Below are positions 47,565-55,988 of a DNA stretch of 64,000 nt, in pieces. The notes below the pieces were generated by a model, which saw nothing but the letters and a program-made list of their open reading frames with translations, was not told the origin of the DNA and searched no databases. The position numbers were made by a program, and so were the translations under genes. Each line of letters starts with the position of its first letter. The stretch's first letter is position 1. This DNA comes from Chlorobiota bacterium (GTDB taxonomy: Bacteria > Bacteroidota > Bacteroidia > Bacteroidales > VadinHA17), in contig JAADHC010000025.1 of assembly GCA_013152085.1 (NCBI GenBank), positions 45,097 through 109,096 on the forward strand. The letters are read 5' to 3'.

Positions 47565-49535
47565 ATGAAGATTCGGTATCACATATTGCCCCTGATCCTG
47601 ATCCTGATCCTGACGCTTCCTTCCAAAGCTCAAACCAGGAAACTGGATAGTCTTCAGTCGATTTTAGATACAACAACTTCTGATGAACGAAAAGCAAGCC
47701 TCTTTAACGAAATGTCCAAAACGATTTTGCCATCGGATTATACTCGCGGGCTTTCTTATGCTTATCTTTCCCTTGAGTTTGCATTAAGAAGTAAAAACCA
47801 GGCTGATATCGGACATGCATACATGCGTATTGCCAATACATATTCCTTTGTGGATGTTCAGGATATTGCACTCGATTATTACAAACAGGGATTACCTTAT
47901 TTAGAAAAAGCCGGCGATAGTCTCTCTCTCGTTCTTACGCATACTTTTATCGGGCAAACATATTTTGGAATACAACAATATGACTCAGCACTGATTCATT
48001 ACAGGATGGCCAGAAAACTCATAAAGCCCCTCCTTCCTAATCTGTGGTACGGATTTCTTGATATGTTTGAAGGTGAATTGTTTTCGAAAACCGGACAACC
48101 CGACTCTGCTCAAAAATATCTGGAGCATGCCCTGGATTTTTACACGAGATCGGGGAATAAAAACATGATCATGGAAAGCTGTCTCCAACTGGCAGATTTC
48201 TACTCTGCACAAAATAAAGAATCCAAAGCTTATGCCTATCTAATACAGGCAGAAAGTACCGGTAAGAAAATTCCTTCTTCACACTTCTATTGCCGGGTTG
48301 AACAAAAACTGGCCGAATACTTCATCTCCACCGGAAACAACCATGCTGCACTTATTCACCTGCAACGGGCAGACACCTCTCTTCTGTTAAAACCCGTAGC
48401 TGTTCTCAGGGAAAAACAATACCAGCTATATGCAAATTATTACAGTATAAAAAAAGATTACCGGCCGGCTTTCTATGCCCGGAAACGATATCTCCGGATA
48501 AAGGACTCCCTGTACCAGGAGAGATTAAATCATATCCAGGAATTGATGGAAATCCGCTATCAAACCGAATCTAAAACCGGTGAGATTGAATTACTTCAGA
48601 AAGATTATAACATACAATTGCTTAAAAGCAGAAAAAACGAAACATACCGTAGGATCGGGATTGCAGCCATAGTTGTTCTGTCAATAACATTATTGCTGAT
48701 CATTTTCTTTCTCATTTTCAAACAAAGGTCTGCCAATCGATTAAAATTAAAAAAGGAAGAACTTCAGAAAATAAATGATCAATTGAAAGTAAAAGAAAAA
48801 GCCCGACTACATGAGAAACAGATACGGGATAAGCTCTTTTCAATTATTGCCCACGACCTGATTAATCCCTTTAATATCCTGCTGGGTTTTACTGCCCTGC
48901 TGTACGAAGAAATTCAGGAATATTCACGTGAAGAAGTCAAACGTTATGCAGGCTTGATTCACGATTCAGCAAAAAGACTTCAATTTTTACTGGAAAATCT
49001 TTTGCAATGGTCACGACTGCAAACAGGCCGGATAACCTTCCATCCCGGCTACTTTGAGATCAAAAATGTCATCAACCGTATCATTACTGCATTCCAGATT
49101 ATGACAGATAAAAAGAAAATCCGTATTGAGTTTCACTTGCCGGATGAAACGATTGTTTTCGGAGATGAATCACTGATTGAAGTTGTATTACGAAACCTCA
49201 TCCATAATGCAATAAAATACAGTAAACCGGATAGCCAAATAAATATCGTGGGCCGGAACAGCGAAAATCAGCTATTCCTTGAAGTAAAAGACATGGGTAT
49301 AGGAATTGAACCTCAGGATGCAAAGAAACTATTTAATCTTGAACATCATTTTACGAAAAAAGGAACTGCAGGAGAAGATGGCACAGGTCTGGGATTGATT
49401 CTGGTAAAAGAAATCCTGAAAATGCATAACCGGGAACTCCGGTATTATACAAAACCCGGAGAAGGAAGCACTTTTATTTTTTCCTTACCTTTAACCCGGG
49501 ATAAATTTTCTAATCATGACAACCAAAAAGCTTAG
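47565..49535 (+). CDS. TPR-domain sensor histidine kinase, paralog 2
   Basis: Same architecture: TPR region, TM, LFSIIAHDLINPFNILLGFTALL, NLIHNAIKYSK, DMGIGIEP, GTGLGLILVKEIL. Start at internal ATG 47565. Confidence 0.94.
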   Translation: MKIRYHILPLILILILTLPSKAQTRKLDSLQSILDTTTSDERKASLFNEMSKTILPSDYTRGLSYAYLSLEFALRSKNQADIGHAYMRIANTYSFVDVQDIALDYYKQGLPYLEKAGDSLSLVLTHTFIGQTYFGIQQYDSALIHYRMARKLIKPLLPNLWYGFLDMFEGELFSKTGQPDSAQKYLEHALDFYTRSGNKNMIMESCLQLADFYSAQNKESKAYAYLIQAESTGKKIPSSHFYCRVEQKLAEYFISTGNNHAALIHLQRADTSLLLKPVAVLREKQYQLYANYYSIKKDYRPAFYARKRYLRIKDSLYQERLNHIQELMEIRYQTESKTGEIELLQKDYNIQLLKSRKNETYRRIGIAAIVVLSITLLLIIFFLIFKQRSANRLKLKKEELQKINDQLKVKEKARLHEKQIRDKLFSIIAHDLINPFNILLGFTALLYEEIQEYSREEVKRYAGLIHDSAKRLQFLLENLLQWSRLQTGRITFHPGYFEIKNVINRIITAFQIMTDKKKIRIEFHLPDETIVFGDESLIEVVLRNLIHNAIKYSKPDSQINIVGRNSENQLFLEVKDMGIGIEPQDAKKLFNLEHHFTKKGTAGEDGTGLGLILVKEILKMHNRELRYYTKPGEGSTFIFSLPLTRDKFSNHDNQKA

Positions 49536-49728
49536 TTATAAAGAAGCTCTCGCTGAACTCGAAGATATTCTGAGGCAAATTGAAAATGATGAACCGGATA
49601 TTGACCAATTGACGGAAAAAGTCAAACGGGCCAGCTATCTGCTACGTTACTGCCAGGAAAAACTTCATAAAACTGCTGCCGAAGTGGAAGACGCACTTAA
49701 AGATGTGGAAGAAAATCCGGAAGAATAA
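49516..49728 (+). CDS. xseB: Exodeoxyribonuclease VII small subunit
   Basis: LSYKEALAELEDILRQIENDEPDIDQLTEKVKRASYLLRYCQEKLHKTAAEVEDAL; overlaps the preceding kinase by 20 nt. Confidence 0.9.
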   Translation: MTTKKLSYKEALAELEDILRQIENDEPDIDQLTEKVKRASYLLRYCQEKLHKTAAEVEDALKDVEENPEE

Positions 49729-49762
49729 GCTTTCTTTATCTGTCATTTTGCCATTACTCGCT

Positions 49763-51625
49763 TTACCTTTTTGATATTTTGTACGGCTTGACCATATGCT
49801 CGGGAGAGAGGATATCATCCAGTGCTTCTTTGGTTAAAAGATTTTTCTCCAGGACAAGTTCGTACACTCCCCTGTTGGTCTCCAGGGCTTCCTTTGCCAA
49901 CGACGAACACACTTCATAACCAAGTACCGGATTCAGGGCAGTGACAATACCGATGCTGTTCTCTACCAACTCCCGGCATCGTGATTCGTTGGCCGTAATA
50001 CCTTCAATACATCGGGTACGAAGAATACGCATTCCATTTTTAAGCATTTCCACTGATTCAAAAATGCTTTGCACAATAACAGGTTCCATGACATTGAGTT
50101 CTAACTGACCGGCTTCAGCTGCCAGGCTTACCGTAAGATCATTCCCGATTACTTTAAAAGCCACCTGGTTAACTACCTCAGGGATAACAGGATTGACTTT
50201 CCCGGGCATAATGGATGATCCCGGTTGCATCGCCGGCAGGTTTATTTCATTCAGTCCTGCCCGGGGGCCGGAAGAAAGCAGCCTGAGGTCATTGGATATC
50301 TTTGACAGTTTAATGGCAAGCCTCTTAATTGCAGAAGAGTACATCACAAATGACCCCGTGTCCTGAGTCGCTTCAACCAGGTTCTTTGCCATAGAAACAT
50401 CCAGCCCTGTAACCCGGCGGAGATACTTTAGCACAAGCTTACTGTATTCAGGATCCGTATTGATGCCGGTACCAATGGCTGTACCACCCATGTTAATCTC
50501 AAGAAACAGGTCTGCATTAACATTGAGTCGCTTGATTTCCTCTTCCAGTGTAACCGCATAGGCCTCAAACTCCTGTCCCAGAGTCATCGGTACAGCATCC
50601 TGTAACTGTGTCCGTCCCATTTTGATAATCTTTGAAAATGTATATGCTTTATCACGGAATGCCTGCATCAGTTCTTCGAGTATAATGATCAGCCTCTGAT
50701 TATTAAATATCAATGCAAGCTTAACTGCAGTAGGATAAACATCATTAGTGGATTGGGAAAGATTGACATGATTGTTCGGATGGCAATGAGAATAATCACC
50801 TTTGGGATAACCCATAATTTCAAGGGCACGGTTTGCGATAACCTCATTGGCATTCATATTGGTTGAAGTCCCTGCGCCTCCCTGAATCATATCCACTACG
50901 AAATGCTGATGATATTTCCCGTTGATTATTTCCTTACATGCCCTTATAATGGCCTTATAAACCTTATCCTCCAACAATCCCAATTCAAAATTGGCTTCAG
51001 CAGCAGCCAATTTTACCATAGCCAGCGATTCGATCAATACCGGAAAAAAGGTCAGGGTAACCCCGCTGATATTAAAATTCTCCATCGCCCGGAGGGTCTG
51101 TACCCCAAAGTAATATTCATACGGAACATCCCGGAATCCTAACAGATCATGTTCTTTCCTGGTCTTTCCCGATTCGTACTGTGCTGCAGAATTTAACAAC
51201 CGGTTATTGGAGTAACGCATACGCCGTGAAATAACCCGGATGATATTAGAGAATATTTTCACCGAAGCTTCCCCTTCCTGTAGAAAATAATCCCGTCCAA
51301 GGATAAAAACGCCTGAAGGTTCAATAGCCCGTGCTGAAGTTGAATGAAGACTGTCTCCTTCCAGTGATCCCTCGCCCAGGAAATCCCCTGCCCCGAAAAA
51401 TACCAGTTTCTTTTCGGTTCCCGAAGGCAGGGTTTTAAAAAGTTCTACCTCCCCCTCATGAATGATGAAAATATTTTCCCTTCGTGAATTTTCCTCAAAT
51501 AAAAATTCGCCTTTTTTATATTTACGGTAAACGAGCTGATCAATCAAACCGTCCAGATCCTCAGAAGATAATCCTTCAAAAAGATTAACGGCCTGAAAAA
51601 ATGTTTTAATCTTTGCTTTATCCAT
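49763..51625 (-). CDS. aspA: Aspartate ammonia-lyase with N-terminal cyclic-nucleotide-binding-like domain
   Basis: N-term YKKGEFLFEENSRRENIFIIHEGEVELFKTLPSGTEKKLVFFGAGDFLGEGSLEGDSLHSTSARA (cNBD fold); C-term GGAGTSTNMNANEVIANRAL, HVNLSQSTNDVYPTA, PGSSIMPGKVNPVIPEVVNQV (aspartase signatures). Confidence 0.93.
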   Translation of the reverse strand: MDKAKIKTFFQAVNLFEGLSSEDLDGLIDQLVYRKYKKGEFLFEENSRRENIFIIHEGEVELFKTLPSGTEKKLVFFGAGDFLGEGSLEGDSLHSTSARAIEPSGVFILGRDYFLQEGEASVKIFSNIIRVISRRMRYSNNRLLNSAAQYESGKTRKEHDLLGFRDVPYEYYFGVQTLRAMENFNISGVTLTFFPVLIESLAMVKLAAAEANFELGLLEDKVYKAIIRACKEIINGKYHQHFVVDMIQGGAGTSTNMNANEVIANRALEIMGYPKGDYSHCHPNNHVNLSQSTNDVYPTAVKLALIFNNQRLIIILEELMQAFRDKAYTFSKIIKMGRTQLQDAVPMTLGQEFEAYAVTLEEEIKRLNVNADLFLEINMGGTAIGTGINTDPEYSKLVLKYLRRVTGLDVSMAKNLVEATQDTGSFVMYSSAIKRLAIKLSKISNDLRLLSSGPRAGLNEINLPAMQPGSSIMPGKVNPVIPEVVNQVAFKVIGNDLTVSLAAEAGQLELNVMEPVIVQSIFESVEMLKNGMRILRTRCIEGITANESRCRELVENSIGIVTALNPVLGYEVCSSLAKEALETNRGVYELVLEKNLLTKEALDDILSPEHMVKPYKISKR

Positions 51626-51638
51626 AACGCAAAATAAT

Positions 51639-52496
51639 TTATTTGGACATTGAAGATAACCTTTTTAAATGATAATTTGCCAGGGCAGATATCGGATACT
51701 GTTCCACCTGCTCAACATTAATGGAAAATTCCCTTCCCGCTTCCCTGATGATATCACGAAAATAATAAGCCACCGAACCTGTCATTCGTACCCCGGAAAT
51801 TATATCCCGGCAAAGAGACTTGATCTGGTAACGGAACAGATTTGAAAACTCAAGTAATAAAAGTTGCCGGATTACAGGATGTTCACGGTATGCATGAAGA
51901 AACGGGACAAATCCTGCCAGAAAAAGATTAGGACCGGGTTTCCCATAGAGGACTTCTTTAATGTGGCCCGTGTCAGGATGATATTGATCCCTGAAAGCTT
52001 TTTCAAGCCTGTCCGGCAGTGTATGATCAAAATAGGATTGCAAGAGTCGTTTCCCCAGAACTGCTCCACTCCCATGATCCCCTAAAAGATATCCCATGGG
52101 TGTGATCTGCCGTATAATTTTCGAACCATCATAAATTCCGGTGTTTGTTCCTGTTCCAAGTATGACTATAATACCGGGTTGATCCTGCCAAAGGGCTCGG
52201 GCAGCACCCATCAAATCATCCCTGACTTCTACAACAATACTGTTAAAAAGCCCGTGTAAAGTTTCTGAAATCAGGTGAATATGCCCTGGAGTATTACATC
52301 CCGCACCATAATAATAAATTATCGAGATTTCCTTTACGCCAACTTGCTCTATTTGATCAGCTAACGTTCCTGTCCACGTAATTTCCCGATGAAAATATGG
52401 ATTAAATCCCTGCGTTGTAAAATAAAACGGTTCACGGGCCGGATCAAGCAGGCACCAATCCGTTTTTGTTGAACCACTATCTGCAATAAGTATCAT
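51639..52496 (-). CDS. BadF/BadG/BcrA/BcrD-type ATPase / N-acetylglucosamine kinase-like protein
   Basis: MILIADSGSTKTDWCLLD phosphate-1 motif; GIIVILGTGTNTGIYDG; GYLLGDHGSGAVLGKRLL. Confidence 0.88.
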   Translation of the reverse strand: MILIADSGSTKTDWCLLDPAREPFYFTTQGFNPYFHREITWTGTLADQIEQVGVKEISIIYYYGAGCNTPGHIHLISETLHGLFNSIVVEVRDDLMGAARALWQDQPGIIVILGTGTNTGIYDGSKIIRQITPMGYLLGDHGSGAVLGKRLLQSYFDHTLPDRLEKAFRDQYHPDTGHIKEVLYGKPGPNLFLAGFVPFLHAYREHPVIRQLLLLEFSNLFRYQIKSLCRDIISGVRMTGSVAYYFRDIIREAGREFSINVEQVEQYPISALANYHLKRLSSMSK

Positions 52497-52651
52497 AATC
52501 AGGAATTTGACACGCCGGCTTAAAATTGAAGAAAAAATTATATAAACAACAACTTTTCAGCTTCTTTTTTCTGCCCAGTCCCTAAAATTTATTCAGCGAA
52601 ATTATTCGTTCGAATATTACTTTTCCCTTGGTGAATGTCAAGAAAAATAAA

Positions 52652-52677
52652 GAGAGCCGGATTTTCATCCGGCTCTC
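52652..52677 (-). terminator. Strong hairpin, terminator-like on the minus strand
   Basis: Perfect 11-bp stem GAGAGCCGGAT-tttc-ATCCGGCTCTC; on the minus strand followed by TTTATTTTTC. About 200 nt past the TonB receptor stop. Confidence 0.7.
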
Positions 52678-52875
52678 CCGTTATTAAACTAAAAAAATCC
52701 TAAACCTAAAATTAAATTACCAAACCTTGGCTCAACGAAAAAGTGTTCTTAATGTTACCCTCGATAAATATAACGAATTCTTTTCGAAAAAGTTACTTTA
52801 TGCTGAACTTTTTTTAGGAAAAAAATTCAATCCTTGATAATCAACAGGAAACAACTATTAAAAGGTTAAGCAAAT

Positions 52876-55287
52876 TTATATGCCTATGCTTATTCCGAAT
52901 ATAAAATTCCTTTCCGCCTGAGGATAAAAACCGCTCATAGTCTTTAATTCACCGTTCTCATAATATGGATATATCCAGGCATTACTCTCATAAATGGCAT
53001 TGAATACATTATTCACTCTTGCATGAAAGCGAACAAAACGTATATTTTTTATCTTTATCTCTGCCTGCAAAGCAAGATTATTCAACCAATAAGGATTTAA
53101 AGATCTTTCCCGGACAGAAGCATTATCAATATACTGCCGGCTTATATAAACTGAAGTCCAACGGATTTTAATCCCTTTGGACAACCTGTATTCAAAGATA
53201 CTCTTAGCTACCAGGTCAGGGGAAAAGGAGATATCTGTCGTACCCAAAAAGGAAGATCGCTGAACCCATGTATCCCAGTCATCAATATATTGTGTAAAAT
53301 TCAGAATTTTATTCCTGCTTACCGTTGAATTGGCTTCCCACGAAAACCTTTTGGTCATTTGAATCCTGGAAACAATCTCCACTCCCAGGCGGTAACTCTT
53401 TGGAACATTAGACATGATCGGAATTCCCACATCATTGATTTGTCCGGTAAGTACCAACTGATTTATATAGTTCATATAATATAGGTTTGCTGATAAGGTA
53501 GCCGAACCAAGACTGGTTTTCCCCCCGACTTCGATATCCTGTAAGCTTTCGGGTTTTGGGACAGGCCCACCGGGAGGCGCATCCTTAAAATTATACCGGC
53601 TTGGCTCACGATGAGCTATAGCTACGGATCCATAAAGTGCCGTTCCTGAAGGGAAAAAATACTTTAACCCGGCTTTCGGATTAAAAAATGTAAAATGGTG
53701 TAACTGCGTAATATCCCGCTGATCGTCATCCGGTCCGGCCATCTCATAATGAATCCCTCTGTATTGAAAATCAATATAAGAAAAAAGAGATTTACTGATC
53801 CGGATACTCGCTTTGGCGTATACATTTCCGTCTGTTTTTATCCCCGTATTCTTATACCATTCATGTCCCTTCTCACCACTGCTAAAGTATCTCGCCCAGA
53901 TCACTTTACCAAAATGATCACCATTATAACGGTTCAATCCTCCTCCAATATCCAGATTAAATATATTTTTTTTCATATTCAGGTTAAAAACAGTACCGTA
54001 AAAATCATTGTCCAACCATTTCTGACGAATCAGGTCTGTCTGGCGAACGGTGTCTCCGGAAAAAACGACATCGGGCAATAAATAATCCGAAAGACTCTCA
54101 TTCTGTTTGTATTGTTCATAATAACCAGCACCATGAGTATAATGTGCAGCAATATTAAACCGTACTACCGGGCTGAAAGCTCTGGAATAAAACAGTTGAA
54201 GGTGGTCTTGTCTGTAATTGTCCGTTTCGTTATCATAATAACGGGTTGTTCCGTTTTCATCCGTATAAGCTCCCATACCATTATAACGCCTGTTAATATC
54301 AAGCATTTCAGCGGGGACTCCGTCCCAGGATTGATAAGTCTTTTCTTTTCCGGAAAGCAGGACAATCCGCAATATATCTTTTTTATTTCCGTAATAGGCT
54401 CCGCTAAAGGCCATTGAACTCAAACCGGCAGATGCTCTTTCAATATATCCGTCCGATGATATTGAAGAAAATCTTCCGTCAAAAGTAAAACGATCTGAAA
54501 GCAAACCTGTGCCAAACCGAAGTGTATTTTTGAAAGTATTAAAAGAACCGGCAGATGAACTGATTTCTGCATATGGATCTTTCTGTAGCGTAAAAGTCTG
54601 AACATTAAGAGTTGCCCCGAAAGCTCCGGCCCCGTTTGTTGAGGTCCCTACACCACGTTGAAGCTGGATATCCTCAACTGAAGAAGCCAAATCCGGAAGG
54701 TCCACCCACCATACACCATGAGACTCACTGTCATTCAAAGGGATCCCGTTCATCGTAACATTGATCCGACTGATATCTGTACCGCGAACCCGGAAACTGG
54801 TATATCCAATACCGGTTCCTGCATCTGATGTCACTACAACCGAGGGCATATTACTGATCAGGTAAGGTATGTCCTGACCAAGATTCTCTTCAGCAATATC
54901 TTTTCGGACCAGATTAGAATAAGTAACAGGTATTTCCGGACGAGCCCTTGTTCCGGAAACCAGTACCTCATCCGCAAGAATATCTTTTGGTTTTAATTTA
55001 ACATCAAATGTTTTGCTTTCAGATGCTTCAAAAGACAGCCGACTGGTTTGGTAACCCACATAACTCACTATTAGAATATAATGACCGGGAGGGAGCTTTC
55101 TCAATGTATATATTCCTCCGCTATTGGTTATGGTTCCCATAACGGTGTTCTGCAAGTAGACATTGGCCCCCCAAAGCGGTTGATTCTTTTCATCGGTAAC
55201 ATGGCCTGAAATTGTTACCTGAGAAATGGCTGTTACACTCCAACATACCCATATCCAAAACAAAAGTGTCCTCTTCATGGTACACAT
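52876..55287 (-). CDS. TonB-dependent receptor with N-terminal CarboxypepD_reg-like domain; probable thiamine-related transporter
   Basis: GHVTDEKNQPLWGANVYLQNTVMGTITNSGGIYTLRKLPPGHYILIVSYVGYQ; plug SFRVRGTDISRINVTMNGIPLND; terminal aromatic-rich beta strand. TPP riboswitch immediately upstream. Start could also be Met at 55278. Confidence 0.93.
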   Translation of the reverse strand: MCTMKRTLLFWIWVCWSVTAISQVTISGHVTDEKNQPLWGANVYLQNTVMGTITNSGGIYTLRKLPPGHYILIVSYVGYQTSRLSFEASESKTFDVKLKPKDILADEVLVSGTRARPEIPVTYSNLVRKDIAEENLGQDIPYLISNMPSVVVTSDAGTGIGYTSFRVRGTDISRINVTMNGIPLNDSESHGVWWVDLPDLASSVEDIQLQRGVGTSTNGAGAFGATLNVQTFTLQKDPYAEISSSAGSFNTFKNTLRFGTGLLSDRFTFDGRFSSISSDGYIERASAGLSSMAFSGAYYGNKKDILRIVLLSGKEKTYQSWDGVPAEMLDINRRYNGMGAYTDENGTTRYYDNETDNYRQDHLQLFYSRAFSPVVRFNIAAHYTHGAGYYEQYKQNESLSDYLLPDVVFSGDTVRQTDLIRQKWLDNDFYGTVFNLNMKKNIFNLDIGGGLNRYNGDHFGKVIWARYFSSGEKGHEWYKNTGIKTDGNVYAKASIRISKSLFSYIDFQYRGIHYEMAGPDDDQRDITQLHHFTFFNPKAGLKYFFPSGTALYGSVAIAHREPSRYNFKDAPPGGPVPKPESLQDIEVGGKTSLGSATLSANLYYMNYINQLVLTGQINDVGIPIMSNVPKSYRLGVEIVSRIQMTKRFSWEANSTVSRNKILNFTQYIDDWDTWVQRSSFLGTTDISFSPDLVAKSIFEYRLSKGIKIRWTSVYISRQYIDNASVRERSLNPYWLNNLALQAEIKIKNIRFVRFHARVNNVFNAIYESNAWIYPYYENGELKTMSGFYPQAERNFIFGISIGI

Positions 55288-55318
55288 GTTTAAATTAATA
55301 ATAAAGGGGATTGGGTCA

Positions 55319-55396
55319 AACTTCCTACACCGGCATTACCCGGATCAGGTTCAAAGGGTTTGATCTCAGCCCGTAATATTCAGGCACCCCCGTTCC
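55319..55396 (-). promoter_or_regulatory. TPP (THI-box) riboswitch
   Basis: Reverse complement GGGGGTGCCTGAATATTACGGGCTGAGATCAAACCCTTTGAACCTGATCCGGGTAATGCCGGTGTAGGAAG carries the conserved GGGGTGCC, CTGAGA, ACCCTTTGAACCTGATCCGGGTAATGCCGG and GTAGGAA blocks. Confidence 0.97.
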
Positions 55397-55433
55397 TATC
55401 GAAGACAAAGATATGACAGAATAATTTATTAAC

Positions 55434-55464
55434 AAAAAAAAATGGGCACAAACGGCCCATTTTT
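55434..55464 (-). terminator. Intrinsic terminator of the thioredoxin gene
   Basis: 10-bp stem AAAAATGGGC-acaaacg-GCCCATTTTT with T-run on minus. Confidence 0.85.
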
Positions 55465-55481
55465 ATTCTCCGGGTTTCCTC

Positions 55482-55850
55482 TCAGGCTTCCTCTTTTTCT
55501 ACCTTCAGAACATCATTTATTGCCTTGTGTAATGTGTCTTTAGGAAGTGCTCCCAATGCCATTTGCGGGGCATCATCCTTAGGACAAAACAGCAGGGACG
55601 GAATACTGCGGATACCAAAAACAGCAGCCAGTTCCTGATGAGCTTCCGTATCTACTTTATAAATGTTGATTTTATCCTTGAATTCATCAGCCAGTTCCTC
55701 AAGTATCGGAGCAACAATTTTACACGGCTGACACCAGTCAGCATAAAAATCAACCAAACAAGGCTTGTCGCCTTTAAATTTCCAATCTTTGTTTTCTTCG
55801 TAATTGAAAACTTTTTCCTTAAAAGTTTCTGTTGTCAAATGTTCTAACAT
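55482..55850 (-). CDS. trxA: Thioredoxin (variant WCQPC active site)
   Basis: PCLVDFYADWCQPCKIVAPILEELADEFKDKINIYKVDTEAHQELAAVFGIRSIPSLLF. Confidence 0.9.
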   Translation of the reverse strand: MLEHLTTETFKEKVFNYEENKDWKFKGDKPCLVDFYADWCQPCKIVAPILEELADEFKDKINIYKVDTEAHQELAAVFGIRSIPSLLFCPKDDAPQMALGALPKDTLHKAINDVLKVEKEEA

Positions 55851-55988
55851 CCTTACTAAAATTTAATAATTATTCGTATTATGCAAAATTAACACATCGA
55901 AATATCAAGATATGTACCAAGGTGCAAATATAGCGCAAAAATGTAATTAATCTCTTTTTAATTGTAATTTTGTCAGTATTTAGAACCT

